DNA of 37,887 bases from Streptomyces sp. SolWspMP-5a-2 (GCF_900091845.1 NZ_FMCI01000059.1:1-37887); one strand, 5' to 3'. Shown: positions 14,677-21,888, numbered from the stretch's first letter. Made by a program: numbers and translations. The notes: generated by a model from the letters alone, not told the origin.

Positions 14677-17028
14677 TCAGTCGGGCAGCGGCTGTTCGCA
14701 CCAGATGGTCTTGCCGCTGCCGGTCTGCCTGCTGCCCCAGCGCTGGGTGAGCTGGGCCACCAGCAGCAGGCCGCGTCCGCCCTCGTCGAAGGCGTGCGCG
14801 CGGCGCAGGTGCGGGGAGGTCGAACTGCCGTCGGAGACCTCGCAGATGAGGGTCCGGTCGCGGATCAGCCGGAGCTGGACGGGCGGGGCCCCGTAGCGGA
14901 TCGCGTTGGTGACCAGTTCGCTGACGACCAGTTCGGTGACGAAGGCGGTCTCCTCCAGCCCCCAGGACAGGAGTTGCTCGCCGACGGAGGTGCGGATGGC
15001 GGCCACCTGCGCGGGGTCGGGGGCGATGTCCCAGGTGGCGATGCGGTCGGCGCCCAGCGCCCGGGTGCGGGCCAGCAACAGGGCCACGTCGTCGCCGGGT
15101 TCGTCCGGCAGGACGCCCTTCAGCACGGCGTCGCAGAGGTCGTCGAGGCTGTCGGCGGGGGCGGTGAGGGCGCGGCGCAGGGCGCCCAGGACGTCGTCGA
15201 CGTCGCGGTCCCGGTCCTCGATCAGGCCGTCGGTGTAGAGGGCGACGAGGGAGCCCTCCGGCAGTTCCCACTCGGTCGCCTCGAAGGGCAGCCCGCCGAC
15301 GCCGAGCGGCGGTCCCGCGGTGACGGGCACCATCTGCGCGCTGCCGTCGGGGCGCACCACGACGGGCGCCGGGTGTCCGGCCGAGGCGAGGGTGAGGCGG
15401 CGGGAGACCGGGTCGTAGACGGCGTAGAGGCAGGTGGCGCCGAGTTCGGCGACGTCGTCCGCGCCCTCCCCGGACGCGAGGTGGGTGACCAGGTCGTCCA
15501 GGTGGGTCAGGAGTTCGTCCGGGGGCAGGTCGACGTCGGCGAGGGTGCGCACGGCCGTGCAGAGCCTGCCCATGGTGGCCGACGAGGTGATGCCGTGGCC
15601 GACGACGTCGCCGACGACCAGCGCGACCCGGCTGCCGGAGAGCGGGATGACGTCGAACCAGTCGCCGCCGATCCCGGCGAGCGAGCCGGACGGCAGGTAG
15701 CGGTGGGCGACGTCGACGGCGGCCTGTCCGGTGAGGCCCCGGGGCAGCAGGCTGTTCTGGAGGGCCAGCGCGGTGTGGCGTTCGCGGGCGAAGCGGCGCG
15801 CGTTGTCGATGCAGACGGCGACCCGGCTGGCGACCTCCTCGGCGAGGACGGCGTCGACCTCGGCGTAGTCGTCGGGCTGGGCGACGCGCACGCCGACGGC
15901 GACGCCCAGGGTGGTGCCGCGGGCCCGCAGCGGCACGGCGAGCAGGGTGTGGACGCCGTCGCGGTGGCCGATGCCCCCGGGGACGCGGGCGTCGAGTTCG
16001 TCGATCCAGCGCGCGAACCCGGGGTCGTCGGCCTGGCTCACCACGGCCCTGCCCTGCCGCAGGGCGCGCGCGGGCGGCGAGAACTCCGGGTAGACGTCGC
16101 TCGCGCCCAGCTCCACGAGCGCCTCAGGGGTGCCCTCGGTGACGGAGCCGTGGGCGACCCGGCGCAGGGTGATCTCGTCCGCGGTGGCGGTGGGCGGTTC
16201 CTCGGCGCCGAGGACCCACTCGAACAGGTCGACGCTGGCGAAGTCGGCGTAGCGGGGCACCAGGAGTTCGACGAGTTCCTCGGCGGTGCGGACCACGTCG
16301 AGGGTGGTGCCGACGGACGAGGCGGCCTCGTTGAGCACGGCGAGGCGCTCCCTGGCCCGGTACTGCTCGCTGGAGTCGAAGGCGGCGAGGGCGACGCCGG
16401 TGACCTCGCCCGACCGGTCGCGCACCGGCCACATCTCGATGTTCCAGGCGTGCTCGCGGTTGCCCGAGGGTTCGCCGGTGTAGCTCTCGTAGTGCACCGG
16501 CAGGCCGGTCTCGGTGACCTGCCGCAGATGGTCGAGGAAGCCCTCGTTGTCCTCCGCGTCGTCCACGGTGTCGGAGAAGTACCGGCCGAGCAGATCCGCC
16601 TCGGGGACGCCCATGACCCGGCAGGCGGCGTCGTTGAGGCGCAGGTAGCGGTGCTGGACGTCGAAGACGGAGAAGGACATGGACGCCTGCTGGAAGGCCT
16701 GTTCCGCGAGGGCCGGTCCTGGCCCCGCGCCGGTGTCGGCGGTGATCGCGTAGCCGGTGAGGGTGCCCTCGGCGTCCTGGAGGGGGCAGGCCCGCACCGG
16801 GAGCGGGACGGCGGTGCCGTCGCGGTGGCGCAGGAGGAGGGTCCCGGCCAGCGCGGTCAGGGCGTCCGGCGGCGGGGGGCCTGCGAGCAGGTCGCGGGCC
16901 GGGCGGCCGACGGCCTCTGCTGCGGAGTGCCCGGTCAGCTGCCGGGCACCCTCGCTCCATCCGGTGACGGTTCCCCGGGTGTCGACGATCGCCGCGGCGG
17001 CGGACGCGTGCTCCATGCCCCTCAGCAT
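14677..17028 (-). CDS. PAS-PAS-GAF-PP2C-HATPase multidomain signalling phosphatase (RsbU/SpoIIE type)
   Basis: This is a 783-residue protein. An N-terminal PAS domain (about 5-95, with IVDTRGTVTGWSEGARQLTG) is followed by a second PAS (about 105-220, with FSVFDVQHRYLRLNDAACRV), a GAF domain (about 240-390), a SpoIIE-type PP2C phosphatase (about 415-640, with GIGGDWFDVIPL and VVGDVVGHG carrying metal-binding Asp residues), and a C-terminal HATPase_c anti-sigma kinase-like domain (about 650-780, with ELVTNAIRYG and DEGGRGLLLV). Such proteins couple a sensed signal to partner-switching control of sigma factors; this one combines a phosphatase and a serine kinase module. No anti-anti-sigma gene is adjacent. 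ATG 17028 has GAGG 4 nt upstream; ATG 17016, four codons later, is almost as good. No transmembrane segment is seen, so sensing is cytoplasmic. Confidence 0.93.
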   Translation of the reverse strand: MLRGMEHASAAAAIVDTRGTVTGWSEGARQLTGHSAAEAVGRPARDLLAGPPPPDALTALAGTLLLRHRDGTAVPLPVRACPLQDAEGTLTGYAITADTGAGPGPALAEQAFQQASMSFSVFDVQHRYLRLNDAACRVMGVPEADLLGRYFSDTVDDAEDNEGFLDHLRQVTETGLPVHYESYTGEPSGNREHAWNIEMWPVRDRSGEVTGVALAAFDSSEQYRARERLAVLNEAASSVGTTLDVVRTAEELVELLVPRYADFASVDLFEWVLGAEEPPTATADEITLRRVAHGSVTEGTPEALVELGASDVYPEFSPPARALRQGRAVVSQADDPGFARWIDELDARVPGGIGHRDGVHTLLAVPLRARGTTLGVAVGVRVAQPDDYAEVDAVLAEEVASRVAVCIDNARRFARERHTALALQNSLLPRGLTGQAAVDVAHRYLPSGSLAGIGGDWFDVIPLSGSRVALVVGDVVGHGITSSATMGRLCTAVRTLADVDLPPDELLTHLDDLVTHLASGEGADDVAELGATCLYAVYDPVSRRLTLASAGHPAPVVVRPDGSAQMVPVTAGPPLGVGGLPFEATEWELPEGSLVALYTDGLIEDRDRDVDDVLGALRRALTAPADSLDDLCDAVLKGVLPDEPGDDVALLLARTRALGADRIATWDIAPDPAQVAAIRTSVGEQLLSWGLEETAFVTELVVSELVTNAIRYGAPPVQLRLIRDRTLICEVSDGSSTSPHLRRAHAFDEGGRGLLLVAQLTQRWGSRQTGSGKTIWCEQPLPD

Positions 17029-17093
17029 GGTTCCTCGGGCCCACCGGTTCAACCGAGACGGAGGACCGCCGTGGTCCTCCGTCCCGGCGCGGG

Positions 17094-17561
17094 TCACGCG
17101 GCGTGCGCGCGCAGCGCGGCGAGGGCCCGGTCGGCGTGGGTGTTCATGCGCAGTTCGCTGCGGACGATCTCCAGGACGGTGCGGTCCTTGCCGATGACGA
17201 AGGTGACCCGTTTGGTGGGGGCCAGGGAGAACCCGCGCTTGACGCCGAACCGCTCGCGGATCGCGCCGTCGGGGTCGGAGAGCAGGGGCATGCCGAGGGT
17301 GTGGGTCCCGGCGAACTCCTGCTGCTTCTCGACGGTGTCGCCGCTGATGCCCACGGGGCGGGCGCCGACGGCGGCGAACTCGGCGGCCAGGTCGCGGAAG
17401 TGGCAGGCCTCGGCGGTGCATCCGGCGGTGAGGGCGGCGGGGTAGAAGAACAGCACGACCGGTCCCTCGGCGAGGAGTTCGGTCAGGCTGCGCGGGGTGC
17501 CGGTCTCGTCGGGCAGCGAGAAGTCCTCGACGAGGTCACCGACGTCGACGCGTCCTGTCAT
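17094..17561 (-). CDS. Peroxiredoxin of the PrxQ/BCP type
   Basis: This is a 155-residue thioredoxin-fold peroxidase. The peroxidatic Cys48 sits in the TxxC motif (LTAGC), and the resolving Cys53 is five residues later (CTAEAC), the hallmark of PrxQ/BCP enzymes that form an intramolecular disulfide. The upstream strand VVLFFYPAALT and the later KRGFSLAPTKRVTFVIGKD segment are typical. It reduces hydrogen peroxide and organic hydroperoxides with thioredoxin. Its ATG (17561) overlaps the stop of the upstream DoxX-like gene (ATGA), so the two are translated together. A GGAG ribosome site lies 10 nt upstream, inside the DoxX-like gene. Confidence 0.94.
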   Translation of the reverse strand: MTGRVDVGDLVEDFSLPDETGTPRSLTELLAEGPVVLFFYPAALTAGCTAEACHFRDLAAEFAAVGARPVGISGDTVEKQQEFAGTHTLGMPLLSDPDGAIRERFGVKRGFSLAPTKRVTFVIGKDRTVLEIVRSELRMNTHADRALAALRAHAA

Positions 17562-17938
17562 GGCTGTCGTTCTCCGTTCCGGGCGACGTTGCGCGCCCAC
17601 AGGACGAGCGGGAGCTGCAGGGGCAGCCGTCCGATCGCCGCGGTTCTCAGGGGGGCAGGGCGGTCGCGCCAGTCCACGGCCATCTTGACGTTGGCCGGGA
17701 ACACCCCGACGAAGAAGGCGGCCGTGGCCAGCGCCGCCGTTCTGCGGGTGCGGGGCAGGGCGACACCCGCGGCGAGCGCCAGTTCGACGGCGCCGCTGGC
17801 GTAGGTCCAGGTCCTGGCCCGGCCGGGCAGTGACGCGGGGACGATCCGGTCGAAGGCGGCGGGCCGGGCGAGGTGGGCGGCGCCCGCCGCGGCCAGCAGT
17901 CCGGCGAGCAGCAGGGGTGAGCGATCGGACCGTGCCAC
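17558..17938 (-). CDS. DoxX-like integral membrane protein
   Basis: This is a 126-residue, four-helix membrane protein. Hydrophobic segments lie near residues 8-26, 45-63, 67-88 and 100-115, with the HLARPAAFDRIVPASLPG and WTYASGAVELALAAG patterns of DoxX-like proteins. Some DoxX-family proteins associate with thiol or quinone redox chemistry and oxidative-stress resistance. The ATGA overlap with a peroxiredoxin fits such a role, though none is shown here. GTG 17938 has a strong GGAGGAGG ribosome site ending about 4 nt upstream. It is the first gene of a two-gene operon. Confidence 0.88.
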   Translation of the reverse strand: MARSDRSPLLLAGLLAAAGAAHLARPAAFDRIVPASLPGRARTWTYASGAVELALAAGVALPRTRRTAALATAAFFVGVFPANVKMAVDWRDRPAPLRTAAIGRLPLQLPLVLWARNVARNGERQP

Positions 17939-18001
17939 GGTTCCTCCTCCGACGTCCTGCCGCGCGATGTTACCCGAGGGTAGAGCCGATGGGGGCGGGA
18001 T

Positions 18002-18538
18002 TCAGACGTCGTCCGCGGGGGCGGCCGTCCCGTCCGGCTCGTCGTCGACGGAGTGGGCGAGGAAGTCGTCGACCATGCGGTGGAAGAGGGTGGCGAGCTG
18101 CCGCAGCTCCTCGGGATCCCAGTCGGACAGGGCGAGTTGCATGCCGCGGGCGCCCGCCTCCCGGACCCGGGCGATGGCCTGGCGCCCGGCCTCGGTGAGC
18201 TGGATGCGCTGGGCGCGCCGGTCGTCCGGGTCGGGGACGCGGGTGACGTACCCGGACTTCTGGAGCTGCTGGACGGTGCGGGTGACGTGGGAGGGCTCCA
18301 CGCCGAGCCGGTTGGCCAGCTCCCCCAGGCGCGGCGGCTCGCAGTCGGCGACCTGGCGCAGCAGGGCCACGGCCGCCCGGTCGAGGGGCACCCCGGCCAG
18401 CGCCATCAGCCGCTCGTGCTGGCGGGCGCGGGTGCCCAGGTAGGTGATGCGGGACAGGGCCCGCTCGATCTCGCCGACCTCGGCGGAGGCGGGCCGCGCG
18501 GGGAGTCCTGGGGGTGGTGGGGAGGCCATGAGTACCAC
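18002..18538 (-). CDS. MarR-family transcriptional regulator
   Basis: This is a 178-residue winged-helix regulator. The wHTH spans about residues 50-125: recognition region RLGELANRLGVEPSHVTRTV, then the wing with the conserved DPDDRRAQRIQLTEAGR. A C-terminal helix (LRQLATLFHRMVDDFL) completes the dimer interface, and an acidic tail follows. The start is either GTG 18538 (AAGG 4 nt upstream) or ATG 18529; I chose the former on spacing. Just upstream lies the sequence ACTCAAGTAATCT (plus strand 18558-18570), which recurs in the promoter of the ferredoxin-reductase operon next door. I infer that this protein represses both itself and that operon. The ligand is unknown. Confidence 0.92.
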   Translation of the reverse strand: MVLMASPPPPGLPARPASAEVGEIERALSRITYLGTRARQHERLMALAGVPLDRAAVALLRQVADCEPPRLGELANRLGVEPSHVTRTVQQLQKSGYVTRVPDPDDRRAQRIQLTEAGRQAIARVREAGARGMQLALSDWDPEELRQLATLFHRMVDDFLAHSVDDEPDGTAAPADDV

Positions 18539-18557
18539 TTTACCTTGTCATTGCGTA

Positions 18558-18570
18558 ACTCAAGTAATCT
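18558..18570. promoter_or_regulatory. MarR-like box in the promoter of the MarR gene
   Basis: The 13-bp sequence ACTCAAGTAATCT is identical to 20087-20099 in the ferredoxin-reductase promoter. On the minus strand it reads AGATTACTTGAGT, 20 nt upstream of the MarR start. Only one half of the CTTGACTCAAG palindrome is preserved here. Autoregulation is inferred. Confidence 0.6.
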
Positions 18571-18581
18571 CTCGCGCGACG

Positions 18582-18619
18582 GCGGTGGGCCGGTACGGAT
18601 CTCCGCACCGGCCCACCGC
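18582..18619. terminator. Hairpin terminator after the ferredoxin-reductase operon
   Basis: A perfect 13-bp stem (GCGGTGGGCCGGT at 18582-18594, complement at 18607-18619) encloses a loop that can add three more pairs past one mismatch. It lies 20 nt after the reductase stop (minus strand) and upstream of the MarR promoter, separating the two units. Confidence 0.85.
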
Positions 18620-18638
18620 TGCCCTCACCCCTGCGCGG

Positions 18639-19823
18639 TCAGTTCCCGGAGGGGGCGGGCGCGGCGCCGAGCGCCTCGGTCCACGGGGTGCCCGTCGCGA
18701 TCGCCTGCCGCCAGGACCTGATCGCGCGGGGCGGCATGCCGACCGCGAGCGCGCCGGTCAGCCGGTCGCCGGTGCGGTACGCGGCCAGGAACCGGCGCTC
18801 CGCGAGGTCGCCCTCCACCACGGCGACCTCGTCGTGCCCGCGCAGATAGCCGTACGCCTGCACCTTCATGTCGTACTGGTCGGACCAGAAGTACGGCACC
18901 GGCGCGAACGGCGTGCGGGCCTGCGGTGCGAGCAGGTTGCGGGCGGCGGCCATGCCCTGCTCGGCCGCGTTGGTGCGGTGCTCGATCCGCATCGGGACGC
19001 CGAACAGCGGGTTGTGCCAGCGGGCCACGTCACCGGCCGCGTACACGTTCTCGGCGGCGGCGCAGTACTCGTCGCAGACCACCCCGTCGCCGAGGGTCAG
19101 TCCGCTGCCCTCCAGCCACTCGGTGTTGGGGACCGAGCCGACGGCGACCAGCACCTCGTCCGCGTCGACGACCTCGCCGTCGGCCAGCCGGACGCCGTCC
19201 CCGGTCACCTCGGCGACGGACACCCCGCAGCGCAGGTCGACACCCTGGTCCAGGTGGGCCCGGGTGAGCACCTCGCCGACCTCGGCGCCGACGGCGTGCG
19301 CCAGCGGGACCGGCGCCGGTTCCAGCAGGGTGACGTGCGCGCCGAGCCGTCGCGCGACGGCGGCGGCCTCGGCGCCGAGGAACCCGGCGCCGACGATCAC
19401 CAGGCGCACCCCGGGCACCAGGCGCTCGCGCAGGGCCAGCGCGTCGTCGAGGGTGCGCAGCACGTGCGCGCCCTCGCCGGGCAGCCGGCGCGGGCGGACG
19501 CCGGTCGCCACGATCAGCCCGTCGTAGGGGAGTTCGCAGCCGTCGGCCAGCTCCACCACCCGGTCGTCGGGCCGCAGGCCGCTGGCGGCCACGCCGAGCC
19601 GCTGTTCGAGGCCGAGGGCGGCCAGGTCGGCGGGGGCACGCAGGGTCAGCCGGTCCGACTCCCACTCCGAGGCGAGGAGTTGCTTGGAGAGCGGCGGTCG
19701 GTCGTAGGGGGCGCGCGGCTCGTCGCCGACGAGGGTGAGGGCGCCCTCGAAGCCGCCGCGGCGCAGCGTCTCGACGGCGGCGAGTCCGGCGGCCGAGGCG
19801 CCGACGACGACGATCCGCCTCAC
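18639..19823 (-). CDS. FAD/NAD(P)-dependent ferredoxin reductase-like oxidoreductase
   Basis: This is a 394-residue two-dinucleotide-binding flavoprotein. The FAD Rossmann motif is VGASAAGLAA (residues ~6-15), PYDRPPLSKQLL is the signature of the ferredoxin/putidaredoxin reductase family, VIVGAGFLGAEAAAVARRLG is the NAD(P)H motif (about 145-164), and NVYAAGDVARWHN the second FAD contact. The C-terminal part (WSDQYDMKVQAYG) matches rubredoxin/ferredoxin reductases that feed P450s or dioxygenases. The GTG start at 19823 overlaps the TGA of a tiny upstream reading frame (GTGA) that is a remnant of the usual partner ferredoxin. No P450 or oxygenase lies beside it, so its present electron acceptor is unknown. 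It is likely controlled by the MarR-box promoter at 20083-20124. Confidence 0.93.
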   Translation of the reverse strand: MRRIVVVGASAAGLAAVETLRRGGFEGALTLVGDEPRAPYDRPPLSKQLLASEWESDRLTLRAPADLAALGLEQRLGVAASGLRPDDRVVELADGCELPYDGLIVATGVRPRRLPGEGAHVLRTLDDALALRERLVPGVRLVIVGAGFLGAEAAAVARRLGAHVTLLEPAPVPLAHAVGAEVGEVLTRAHLDQGVDLRCGVSVAEVTGDGVRLADGEVVDADEVLVAVGSVPNTEWLEGSGLTLGDGVVCDEYCAAAENVYAAGDVARWHNPLFGVPMRIEHRTNAAEQGMAAARNLLAPQARTPFAPVPYFWSDQYDMKVQAYGYLRGHDEVAVVEGDLAERRFLAAYRTGDRLTGALAVGMPPRAIRSWRQAIATGTPWTEALGAAPAPSGN

Positions 19824-19918
19824 TGCTCCCCCACCCGGATCGCGGCGGCGGGGCATATCGCCGCGGCCTCGTGGACGCCGGGGGCGGCACATTGGGGTTC
19901 GTCGAGTTCCACACGCAT
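19820..19918 (-). CDS. Internally deleted P450-type ferredoxin, 32 codons, coupled to the reductase
   Basis: The 32-residue product begins MRVELDEPQCAAPG and ends VHEAAAICPAAAIRVGEQ. These are the N-terminal and C-terminal blocks of small [3Fe-4S]/[4Fe-4S] ferredoxins of the P450 type, normally about 65 residues. The middle, which holds the second and third cluster cysteines of CxxxxxC(x2)C and the conserved VFD segment, is missing in frame, leaving only Cys10 and Cys22. It cannot bind a normal cluster. The gene keeps GAGGAA 6 nt before ATG 19918, and its stop overlaps the reductase start (GTGA), so it may still be translated and couple reductase translation. A leader peptide, a decayed gene, or an assembly error are the alternatives; the frame and motifs are seen directly, the deletion is inferred from family comparison. 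Confidence 0.7.
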   Translation of the reverse strand: MRVELDEPQCAAPGVHEAAAICPAAAIRVGEQ

Positions 19919-20082
19919 CTCGGGTTCCTCGCTCAACTTCCGTGGGGGGTCGTACGGTTCGTGGGGGTACAGCGGTTCGTGGGAGCCGGGTCGACCAGGT
20001 GGCGGGCCGTTCGCGTACACCGTAGACCGAGCCACCGCCCTTGATCGGCGAACCGGGGACGGCGGCACCCGAATATCCCTTG

Positions 20083-20124
20083 CTTGACTCAAGTAATCTA
20101 TATGTGCTTGCCTGAAGCAAGCAA
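20083..20124 (-). promoter_or_regulatory. Promoter with MarR-type operators for the ferredoxin-reductase operon
   Basis: On the minus strand a -35 TTGCTT (20119-20124) and a -10 TATAGA (20097-20102) are separated by 16 nt. The inverted repeat GCTTGC-N5-GCAAGC (20106-20122) lies in the spacer, and the palindrome CTTGA-C-TCAAG (20083-20093) covers the predicted start of transcription. ACTCAAGTAATCT (20087-20099) recurs at 18558-18570 before the MarR gene. The mRNA leader to ATG 19918 would be about 170 nt. Confidence 0.75.
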
Positions 20125-20603
20125 CCCGTCCGGTGGACCGCACGGGATCGTTTCGGATCGGGTCGGGTCGAGTCGGATTGGGTCGGATCGGGTCGGCGGC
20201 GCCGGGGTCACACCGGGCGCGTCGGCCGTTCCGCGGGCGAGGTGAAGGGGGCGGTGGACGGTGACACGCCGGGACCCCGCACACGGAGGGCGGGCGCCGG
20301 GCGCGGAGGACGCGGCGGGCGCGGAGGGCTCTCCGGATGCGGCGGGTGTCGCGTCGGCCACCCTTCCCGGGGTGAGCGCGGAGGACGCGGCGGGTGCACC
20401 CGGTGTTCCGGGTGTCGCGGGTGTTCCGTACCCGGGGAGCGGCGCGCGCGGGGCGGGTTCGGCGGCCGGGACTCGTTCGGGCGCCGGGGCACCGGCGCGG
20501 GATCGGGCGCGTTCGGCGAGCGCGGCGCACGCGCAGGCCGGGGCGCACGCCCCAGGGGCCGCGCCGTCGGGTCCGCGCGGGCGGGCCGGTGGGCCCGCGG
20601 CGT
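20125..20603. other. GC-rich intergenic stretch with repeats and a doubtful Ala/Gly/Pro-rich reading frame
   Basis: This gap holds a pentamer array (20153-20197) and a G-rich stretch. A GTG at 20261 opens a plus-strand frame to 20620 coding for 119 residues of Ala, Gly, Pro and Arg, with collagen-like GVPGVAGVP and an AEDAAGA repeat (a 19-bp direct repeat at 20301-20319 and 20376-20394, exactly 25 codons apart). It overlaps the 3' end of the convergent TetR gene. Its A and T bases fall mainly at third codon positions, unlike the genes around it, so I do not call it a gene. Confidence 0.4.
20153..20197. repeat. Pentanucleotide array, nine 5-bp units
   Basis: Nine consecutive units with consensus TCGGG/TCGGA run without a break; variants are TCGAG, TTGGG and TCGGC. 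Four GGG runs lie on the plus strand, but one gap between them is 12 nt, so G-quadruplex potential is weak. It sits about 30 bp upstream of the MarR-box promoter's -35. Confidence 0.75.
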
Positions 20604-21254
20604 TCAGCCGGTCGGTGTGATCGGGGCCCGCCAGATGCCGATCAGCGCGTCGACGAGGCCGCTCCCGGCGTCGTGCCAGTCCGCGCGGGGCGTGGGCCTG
20701 CCTTCGGCGAGGGCGCGCTCCCGCTCGGCGGGCACGGTGACGATGAGGTGGCGGGCCATCTCACCGCGTTCGGCCCTGACGTCGGGCGGCAGGTCGGTCA
20801 GGCACCGGTTCAGCCCCTCGATGATCGTGCGCAGCGACGGGGAGGCGAGGGACTCCGCCACCAGGATGTCGTGCAGCGCCGGGTCGGTCATCAACTGCGC
20901 GCAGAATCGCGCGTACCAGGTGGGGCCGCCCAGGTCGGCGAGGTGCTCCGGCATCGGGCGGACCAGGCAGTCGATCCAGTCCCGCAGGTCGTCCGAGTCG
21001 CCGATCCCGGCCAGCAGCCGGACCCGGATCTCCTCGACGCGCCGCGAGTGGCCGCGCACGATCGCGCGGACCAGGTCGGCCTTGGTGCCGAAGTGGTAGC
21101 CGACCGCCGTGTTGTTGCCCTGGCCCGCGGCCTCGCTGATCTGGCGGTTGGAGACCGCGTTCACGCCGCGCTCGGCGAAGAGCCGCTCGGCCGTCGTCAG
21201 GATCAGCTCTCTCGTCGTGCCGACCTGCTCCGCCCGTGCCGTTCTGCCCGCCAT
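20604..21254 (-). CDS. TetR-family transcriptional regulator
   Basis: This is a 216-residue regulator. The N-terminal HTH spans about residues 14-60: RELILTTAERLFAERG, then NRQISEAAGQGNNTAVGYHFGTKADLV. The turn-and-recognition part is longer than average (QGNNTAVGYHFG), as seen in a distinct TetR subgroup. The C-terminal region holds the ligand/dimer domain (DWIDCLVRPMPEHLAD, WYARFCAQLMTDP). ATG 21254 starts right before the HTH. A longer in-frame reading continues far upstream through an Arg/Gly-rich repeat region, but it lacks typical coding character, so I keep the short start; no strong SD is seen. It is divergent from the MFS exporter gene at 21889, 634 bp away, and may control it through the palindrome at 21820-21839. 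Confidence 0.9.
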   Translation of the reverse strand: MAGRTARAEQVGTTRELILTTAERLFAERGVNAVSNRQISEAAGQGNNTAVGYHFGTKADLVRAIVRGHSRRVEEIRVRLLAGIGDSDDLRDWIDCLVRPMPEHLADLGGPTWYARFCAQLMTDPALHDILVAESLASPSLRTIIEGLNRCLTDLPPDVRAERGEMARHLIVTVPAERERALAEGRPTPRADWHDAGSGLVDALIGIWRAPITPTG

Positions 21255-21386
21255 GCCCACCGCCGCCGCGGGACTTGCCACTCCCCCGCGGCGACCAGTC
21301 CCTCGAACCGCCGCGGACCGCGTCGCGGGCGCGACGCGGATCAGTACGGAAAGCCTACGCAACCGCACGTCGGGGCCGGGCCGGGG

Positions 21387-21432
21387 CGGAGACCGGACGG
21401 CGTCCGGGAGCGGAGACCGGACGGCGTCCGGG
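21387..21432. repeat. Two tandem 22-bp hairpin-forming repeats, 24-bp period
   Basis: Two identical 22-bp copies at 21387-21408 and 21411-21432 each contain the inverted repeat CCGGAC-GGC-GTCCGG, so each copy can form a hairpin. Confidence 0.85.
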
Positions 21433-21514
21433 GGGCGCGTCCACCCGGCTCGGGCGCCCGCGCGCGACCCCGGCGGACGACCTCGCGCACGCCCCGGCCG
21501 GACGGCCCTCGGGC

Positions 21515-21628
21515 CCCCGTGACGGGCGGCTCCGGCACCTCGCGGCGGGCGGCGGCTCTCGCGCCCTCGCGACGAACGCCCGCCACGCCCCCGTAACGGA
21601 CGACCCTCACGTCCTCGTGACGGGCGGC
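21515..21628. repeat. Five degenerate copies of a 16-bp motif at about 24-bp spacing
   Basis: Copies related to CCTCGTGACGGGCGGC start at 21515, 21538, 21565, 21589 and 21613; the last three are exactly 24 bp apart. The period equals that of the repeat at 21387-21432. Confidence 0.6.
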
Positions 21629-21814
21629 CCGGCTCGGCGCCGCACGTTTCCGGGTGCCCTCGGTCGGGCGCGCGCTCATCGCCTCGGGTCGACCGTCCCG
21701 GGGTCATCGCCTCGGGCCCGCCGCCTCGCCTTTCCCACCGGTCGTACGGCCCCCGCAGCGGGCCGCACCCCTTCCCCCGCGCCCTCGCGGTGCGGATCCA
21801 CCTCGGACCGCCGT

Positions 21815-21839
21815 TACAGTAAGTCAAGCGATTGACTTA
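21815..21839 (+). promoter_or_regulatory. Promoter -10 and palindromic operator before the MFS exporter gene
   Basis: TACAGT (21815-21820) is a good -10 and is followed at once by the perfect inverted repeat TAAGTCAA-GCGA-TTGACTTA (21820-21839), which covers the predicted transcription start. A repressor bound here would block initiation. The divergent TetR gene product is the likely candidate. The TTGACT half-site core resembles the MarR palindrome at 20083-20093, so cross-regulation cannot be excluded. Confidence 0.7.
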
Positions 21840-21888
21840 TTTTCGGCCGCGTTCCGGCTTCTCCCGACCCTCTCCCGGAGGCACCCTC

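Larger units (their letters stand above)
21255..21814. other. Long intergenic region with degenerate 24-bp repeats
   Basis: These 560 bp between the TetR and MFS genes hold two families of short repeats listed separately (21387-21432 and 21515-21628). A minus-strand frame in phase with the TetR gene is open throughout and would encode Arg/Gly-rich octapeptides from the repeats, but has no ribosome site that I can support. A possible minus-strand promoter (TACTGA near 21335) may serve the TetR gene. I see no other gene. Confidence 0.45.

Noticed and set aside
17029..17421. N-terminal extension of the PP2C protein into the peroxiredoxin region
   Set aside because: The extra sequence is an antiparallel-phase shadow of the peroxiredoxin gene; both ATG 17028 and 17016 have ribosome sites and the first PAS domain starts there.
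20153..20197. G-quadruplex in the pentamer array
   Set aside because: Four GGG runs exist but with loops of 2, 12 and 7 nt, so a stable quadruplex is unlikely.
20261..20620. A 119-residue Ala/Gly/Pro-rich reading frame on the plus strand
   Set aside because: A and T fall mostly at third codon positions, opposite to the genes around it, composition is low in complexity, and it overlaps the TetR 3' end. Described as part of the intergenic region instead.
21255..21827. In-frame upstream extension of the TetR gene by about 190 residues
   Set aside because: The extension is Arg/Gly/Pro-rich repeat translation with no ribosome site or recognisable domain, and the HTH begins normally right after ATG 21254. 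Kept only as a finding about the repeats.
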